This document shows positions 6,796 to 9,650 of a stretch of 9,650 nt of DNA, in pieces; positions within the stretch are counted from its first letter, which is position 1; every line of letters begins with the position of its first letter. Under the pieces are notes generated by a model. It saw nothing but the letters and a program-made list of their open reading frames with translations, made no database searches and had not been told where the DNA came from. The DNA lies in NCBI GenBank assembly GCA_934155185.1, contig CAKPGT010000028.1, positions 1 through 9,650 of the forward strand, written 5' to 3'. The translations under genes and the position numbers were made by a program. This stretch comes from an uncultured Bacilli bacterium (GTDB lineage: Bacteria > Bacillota_I > Bacilli_A > RF39 > UBA660).

Positions 6796-6808
6796 AATAT
6801 GTTATAAT
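6781..6808 (+). promoter_or_regulatory. Promoter of the 140-aa gene and scpAB
   Basis: TTGAAA (6781-6786) and TATAAT (6803-6808), 16 bases apart, with TGT before the -10 box. Transcription would begin near 6815. The in-frame ATG at 6812 would lie just ahead of the transcript, so translation should start further on. Confidence 0.75.
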
Positions 6809-6832
6809 TAAATGGCGAAATTAGGTGAGATG

Positions 6833-7255
6833 ATGGTAATAAAGGATATAGATAGGCCGGATGAAAATTTTAAACTATTAATAGAAGAACAAGTTATAGG
6901 AAATAAAAGATACATGATCTCTAATTCTTATGCACCAGCTTTAGATAATATTGAATCAAGAATAAGTGTTTCTATAATTGATGATAATAAAATAAAAGAT
7001 TACCAAAAAGTTTATGGTATATCTTTAACAGATAATTATAAAATACGCTCCTATTACTTAGCGTGTGATAAGGAAAGTTCTGCTCATGAAAGTTATTATA
7101 CTGATAATGAGTTAGAATATTATGATGAAATTATAGAAGAATTTAATAAGCTTATATCATCTGGAAAATGTGACTTTACAAAGAAAGCATTAGATATATT
7201 TAAAAATATAAGTAATGTTAAAAGCATGAATAGTGGTGGTAAAAGTGGATTATAA
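6833..7255 (+). CDS. Unrecognised 140-aa protein, first gene of the scpAB operon
   Basis: I do not recognise this 140-residue protein. It is acidic and probably alpha/beta, with no membrane segment or metal motif. A Tyr/Glu/Asp-rich helix lies near residues 100-115 and an amphipathic region near the end, followed by a Ser/Gly/Lys tail. ATG 6833 is preferred: AGGTG at 6823-6827 lies five bases ahead, and ATG 6830 is a near-equal choice. ATG 6812 would precede the predicted transcription start. Its last codons overlap the scpA start at 7245 by 11 bases, so the two are translationally coupled. This suggests a link with ScpA expression or function, but that is inference from position. The promoter at 6781-6808 would drive the whole set. 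Confidence 0.75.
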   Translation: MVIKDIDRPDENFKLLIEEQVIGNKRYMISNSYAPALDNIESRISVSIIDDNKIKDYQKVYGISLTDNYKIRSYYLACDKESSAHESYYTDNELEYYDEIIEEFNKLISSGKCDFTKKALDIFKNISNVKSMNSGGKSGL

Positions 7256-7988
7256 AGTTACAATTGATAATTTTGATGGGCCACTAGATTTACTTCTTCA
7301 CCTAATTAAAGAGCAAGATATTGATATTTATGATATTAAAATTGAGGACATAACTAAACAATATTTAGATTATATAAAAGCTATGAAAGAACTTAATTTA
7401 TCTGTTGCTAGTGAATATCTAGTTATGGCATCAGAACTTGTTGAAATGAAGTCAAAAATGCTTTTACCTAAAAGATGTACTGATTTATCCGACGAATATG
7501 AAGAAGATCCAAGGGAAGTATTAATTGAAAAACTACTTTTATATAAACGGTATAAAGAAGTAACTAGTGATTTTAAGAACTTAGAAAAAGAAAGAAAACT
7601 TATCTTAACTAAGAATCCTGAAAACTTAAGTATATATGCCAAGGAAGAAGAAAAAAATGACTCACTTGGAATAGATGATTTAATAAATGCTTTTAATGAA
7701 TTATTAAGAAGAAAAGAACTTGAAAAGCCGGTAGCAACTAAAATAACTAGAAAAGAGTTATCTGTTAGTGAAAAAGTAAATAAGATAAAAAATATGTTAA
7801 AAAGCAAAAAAAGAATTAACTTTGAGGAAATATTTGATGAACCAGTAGTAGAAGAGGTTATAATTAGCTTTCTATCTGTTTTAGAAATGGTTAAGAAAAA
7901 TGAAATAGAATTAAGTCAAGATGGTAATTTTAAATCAATAATTATCACTTTAAAAGAAGGTGTAGAAAATGAAAATAGGAGTGCTTGA
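7245..7988 (+). CDS. scpA: Segregation and condensation protein A (ScpA)
   Basis: ScpA is the kleisin subunit of the bacterial SMC-ScpAB condensin, bridging the SMC head and neck and helping fold and segregate the chromosome. The 247-residue protein shows the N-terminal kleisin signature FDGPLDLLLHLI (residues 10-21), then VASEYLVMASELVEMKSKMLLP, a conserved helical stretch, a charged middle, and a C-terminal winged-helix region around INFEEIFDEP and VVEEVIISFLSVLEM. Length matches Bacillus subtilis ScpA (about 250). The chosen start is GTG 7245, which gives M-D-Y-K-V, the usual ScpA beginning; GTG 7233 and 7236 are alternatives, and the GTGGTGG at 7233-7239 may act as the ribosome binding site. 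It overlaps the previous gene by 11 bases and scpB by 20 bases, so it is translationally coupled on both sides. It ends in TGA, showing TGA is a stop here. Confidence 0.95.
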   Translation: MDYKVTIDNFDGPLDLLLHLIKEQDIDIYDIKIEDITKQYLDYIKAMKELNLSVASEYLVMASELVEMKSKMLLPKRCTDLSDEYEEDPREVLIEKLLLYKRYKEVTSDFKNLEKERKLILTKNPENLSIYAKEEEKNDSLGIDDLINAFNELLRRKELEKPVATKITRKELSVSEKVNKIKNMLKSKKRINFEEIFDEPVVEEVIISFLSVLEMVKKNEIELSQDGNFKSIIITLKEGVENENRSA

Positions 7989-8529
7989 GGGTTTACTTTT
8001 TGTAACAGGTGATGATGGTTTAAGGCTAGAAGATGTTGAAAAGATACTTGAAGTAACTAAGGAAGATGCCTTGAAACTACTAGAGCAGTATAAGAAAACT
8101 TTAGAGTTTGAAAATAGGGGTTTAAAATTAGTATATTTAGGAAATAGATACAAACTGACAACCAAAGAGGAACATAAAAAATATTATGAACTATTAGTTG
8201 ATAAAATTGTATCATCAACACTTTCTCAATCTGCCTTGGAAACGCTTGCAATTATTGCATACAATGAGCCTATAACTGTTGGCATGATAGATGAAATTAG
8301 AGGAGTATCATCAAGAGATATGGTTAGGAAATTACTATTTAAGGGCCTAATAGATATGGCAGGAAGAAGTGATTTACCAGGTAAACCAATGCTTTATAAA
8401 ACAACTAATAAGTTTTTAGATTACTTTAATTTATCTTCAAAAGATGAACTTCCTGAACTTAATGTTCCAGATGAAATGACAGATGAAGAAAAAGATTTAT
8501 TTATATCGAGGTATAAAGAAGAACAATAA
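7969..8529 (+). CDS. scpB: Segregation and condensation protein B (ScpB)
   Basis: ScpB is the winged-helix KITE partner of ScpA in the SMC condensin complex; it dimerises and binds the middle of ScpA. The 186-residue protein carries the family's core: LEGLLFVTGDDGL near the N-terminus, LSQSALETLAIIAYNEPIT (about residues 85-103) and the second winged-helix hallmark IRGVSSRDMVRKLLFKGLI followed by GRSDLPGKPMLYKTT (about 109-145). The tail is Asp/Glu-rich. Length is close to B. subtilis ScpB (197). ATG 7969 has GAAGG at 7956-7960, eight bases upstream, inside the end of scpA, and the reading frames overlap by 20 bases. No smc gene is in the window. No terminator is seen in the 30 bases before the next gene, so transcription may continue into it. 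Confidence 0.95.
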   Translation: MKIGVLEGLLFVTGDDGLRLEDVEKILEVTKEDALKLLEQYKKTLEFENRGLKLVYLGNRYKLTTKEEHKKYYELLVDKIVSSTLSQSALETLAIIAYNEPITVGMIDEIRGVSSRDMVRKLLFKGLIDMAGRSDLPGKPMLYKTTNKFLDYFNLSSKDELPELNVPDEMTDEEKDLFISRYKEEQ

Positions 8530-8540
8530 TAAAAATTTAG

Positions 8541-8568
8541 ATTCGTCATATATATTAGTATGATGAAT
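8541..8568 (+). promoter_or_regulatory. Hairpin over the start codon of the FkbM-like gene
   Basis: ATTCGTCATA (8541-8550) pairs with TATGATGAAT (8559-8568), ten pairs including one G-U, around the loop TATATTAG. Both candidate start codons, ATG 8560 and ATG 8563, lie in the 3' arm, and no Shine-Dalgarno sequence is seen upstream. It may control translation of the downstream gene, or be a DNA operator. The TATATT at 8551-8556 could also be a -10 box giving a leaderless transcript starting near 8563. Confidence 0.5.
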
Positions 8569-9348
8569 ATAATTGATAATAATTTTTATAATTTAGTAAA
8601 TGAATTAAAAGCTTTAGATAAAAACGAGATGTATGATAACATTAATAAGTATTTAGATAAGATTCCTATTCAAACTAGATTTGAATTAGAGGATTATTTT
8701 GAAAGAGTAAAAGATGATTATGATGAAATTTTAAACAGAGCTGATATACTAAAAAACCATATAGAAGATATGATGTTTCTATATAATAATTTATATGATT
8801 ATAGATCTAAAAAGCTTTTGTTAGGCATTCTTATAAATTGGTATAAATTTGATTTTGAAATATTATTGTCATCAAATGAGAAAAATTATCCACAGTATTT
8901 TGATCTAGATATAGTAAAAAGTGGCTGTGCTGATGTTATTATTGATTCAAATGCAGGAGATGGAGGCTTTCTTGTTAATTTTTTGAAAGTTTATGGTAAT
9001 AATTACTATAAAATATATGGTTATGTAAAAAATGAAGAAAAAATAGAGAAATTAAAAGAAAAGTTTGATAAATATAGGGATATCATAATTGGTAATGTTA
9101 AAGAAGACGTTATTAAAGAAAAAATATCATTAATAAAGATAGATAAGTTTATTAAGGAAAACTTAAGTTATTTTAAAAGAAACATTATAAATGATAAACC
9201 TAAACTTATTATAAAGCTAAATACAAATAACGATATATGGTATATACCTAGACTTATTAAAAGTATAGATAAGGATTACAAGATTTGTTTAAGAACGTGC
9301 AATTCTAGTATTTATCCACGGGATATAATACTAACGGCATTTTATTAG
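8560..9348 (+). CDS. FkbM-like methyltransferase-fold protein
   Basis: The 262-residue protein has an N-terminal helical part (about residues 1-115) with many Asp, Asn, Lys and Tyr residues and no signal peptide. A methyltransferase-like part follows: D-x-N-A-G133-D-G (residues 129-135) matches SAM motif I, and KIYGYVKNEEKIEKL resembles the next strand of FkbM proteins. In the usual KIYAFEPD-type motif an acidic residue contacts the SAM ribose; here that place reads Val-Lys-Asn. The C-terminal KICLRTCNSSIYPRDIILTAFY-type ending also recalls the FkbM close, where a strand and Leu-Arg motif are common. I assign the fold at moderate confidence and leave the substrate open; it may not be an active enzyme. 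ATG 8560 or 8563 is the start; no ribosome binding site is visible. It follows scpB by 30 bases and ends at the terminator at 9355-9381. Confidence 0.65.
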   Translation: MMNIIDNNFYNLVNELKALDKNEMYDNINKYLDKIPIQTRFELEDYFERVKDDYDEILNRADILKNHIEDMMFLYNNLYDYRSKKLLLGILINWYKFDFEILLSSNEKNYPQYFDLDIVKSGCADVIIDSNAGDGGFLVNFLKVYGNNYYKIYGYVKNEEKIEKLKEKFDKYRDIIIGNVKEDVIKEKISLIKIDKFIKENLSYFKRNIINDKPKLIIKLNTNNDIWYIPRLIKSIDKDYKICLRTCNSSIYPRDIILTAFY

Positions 9349-9354
9349 TGAAAC

Positions 9355-9381
9355 CACAAATTATTAAATTTGTGATTTTTT
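9355..9381 (+). terminator. Intrinsic terminator after the FkbM-like gene
   Basis: CACAAATT (9355-9362) pairs perfectly with AATTTGTG (9367-9374) around an ATTA loop, followed by ATTTTTT. It closes the scpAB-side transcription unit. Confidence 0.85.
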
Positions 9382-9406
9382 ATATGTAAACCTTTTAAAA
9401 AAAATA

Positions 9407-9437
9407 TTGACTAGGGGGGGGGCAAAAATGCTACTAT
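9407..9437 (+). promoter_or_regulatory. Promoter with a nine-G spacer tract (possible phase-variable switch)
   Basis: TTGACT (9407-9412) is a good -35 box. TGC-TACTAT (9429-9437) is an extended -10 box, 19 bases away; a TATAAA at 9435-9440 would give a 22-base spacer. The spacer holds nine consecutive Gs (9414-9422). With this tract the spacer is longer than the best 17 bases, and a change in G number would change it directly. Loss of two Gs gives 17 bases. The tract sits upstream of a surface-protein gene with a strong ribosome binding site at 9465-9470. Confidence 0.6.
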
Positions 9438-9478
9438 AAACAAGTAAGAATAGAAAAAATAAATGGAGGTAGTAAGAT

Positions 9479-9650
9479 ATGAACAAACAAAACAAAATAA
9501 TCGTTGGAGTAGTAGCATTAATACTTGCATTAACAGTAGGATATGCTATATTTAGTCAAAGTCTAAATATAAGTGGTACTGCTAAAGCACAAGGTAACTT
9601 AGATATAGTATTTAGTGAAGTAGGAGAAATATTTTACCAAGGAGCAAACG
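9479..9650 (+). CDS. Secreted or surface protein with TasA/SipW-type N-terminus (partial)
   Basis: The frame begins at ATG 9479 and is still open at the window edge; 57 full codons are seen. GGAGGT at 9465-9470 lies eight bases before the start. A short basic start (MNKQNK) leads into a hydrophobic helix (about residues 7-25), then GYAIFSQSLNISGTAKAQGNLDIVF. This is the pattern of Bacillota proteins with a SipW-dependent-type signal (TasA and camelysin relatives), in which the hydrophobic segment is followed by a GxAxFS-like turn and a strand-rich domain. TasA-type proteins form extracellular fibres in Bacillus biofilms, but this protein may be a different surface protein with the same N-terminal region. 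The rest, including size and any anchor, is outside the window. Expression may be switched by the nine-G tract in its promoter. Confidence 0.8.
   Translation, partial: MNKQNKIIVGVVALILALTVGYAIFSQSLNISGTAKAQGNLDIVFSEVGEIFYQGAN

Noticed and set aside
7370..7807. Minus-strand open frame of 145 codons opposite scpA
   Set aside because: scpA is certain on the plus strand. The antisense product is a Ser/Phe/Leu-rich shadow without a plausible start.
7986..7988. TGA read as Trp (Mycoplasma code)
   Set aside because: Reading through the scpA TGA meets several further TGAs and then a TAA within about 70 bases in a frame that overlaps scpB. All Trp codons in the window's genes are TGG.
7950..8251. 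Two minus-strand open frames opposite scpB
   Set aside because: They overlap a confident scpB and each other, with shadow-like composition.
9414..9422. Nine-G run as only a sequencing error
   Set aside because: Exact length may be wrong in some read types, but a long G run is clearly there and its position in a promoter spacer is meaningful whatever the exact count.
1..9650. CRISPR array, insertion sequence, integrase site or defence island
   Set aside because: No regularly spaced repeats, transposase or integrase motifs, flanking target duplications or known defence proteins are seen. The tRNA-Ser 3' end is not duplicated in the window.

Overview
The window is very AT-rich DNA from a low-G+C Gram-positive bacterium (Bacillota, Bacilli/Clostridia-like). 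The evidence is the codon use, the strong AGGAGG-type ribosome binding sites, the TATAAT promoters often preceded by TGn, the many hairpin-plus-T-run terminators, and a scpA-scpB pair. The code looks standard: TGG is the only Trp codon seen, and scpA ends at TGA. A gut Bacilli-type lineage is my guess only; no rRNA or other species marker is present.

Layout. 1-167: two inverted repeats, a promoter and a leader hairpin. 168-1874: a large cytoplasmic protein I do not recognise. 1873-1898: a two-way terminator shared with a tRNA-Ser(GCU) on the minus strand (1908-1998), which has its own promoter. 2151-3770: an N-terminal zinc-ribbon protein with an Asn/Gln-rich linker, one membrane helix and a large outer domain. 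3879-4937: a dihydrodipicolinate-reductase-like (2,4-diaminopentanoate dehydrogenase type) oxidoreductase. 5027-6097: RmuC. 6173-6436: a small unknown protein. 6447-6749 (minus): an RNHCP-family zinc protein that converges on the small gene and diverges from the next unit. 6833-8529: an unknown 140-aa protein, ScpA and ScpB in overlapping or tightly spaced frames, the clearest operon here. 8560-9348: an FkbM-like methyltransferase-fold protein. 9479-end: the start of a secreted or surface protein with a TasA/SipW-type N-terminus, cut by the window edge.

Most units are one gene with its own promoter and terminator, so this is largely housekeeping chromosome: chromosome segregation (ScpAB), DNA maintenance (RmuC) and a tRNA, mixed with unassigned genes. 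Five starts are better placed downstream of the longest open frame (2151, 3879, 6749 on the minus strand, 6833, 7245), because the longest-frame start has no usable ribosome binding site or, in three cases, lies in or at the predicted promoter or transcription start.

The most interesting signal is at the right end. A run of nine Gs, out of character in this DNA, sits between a TTGACT -35 and a TGC-TACTAT extended -10 in front of the surface-protein gene. This has the architecture of a phase-variable promoter, where slippage of the tract alters the spacer. A second point of interest is a hairpin over the start codon of the FkbM-like gene, which has no visible ribosome binding site.
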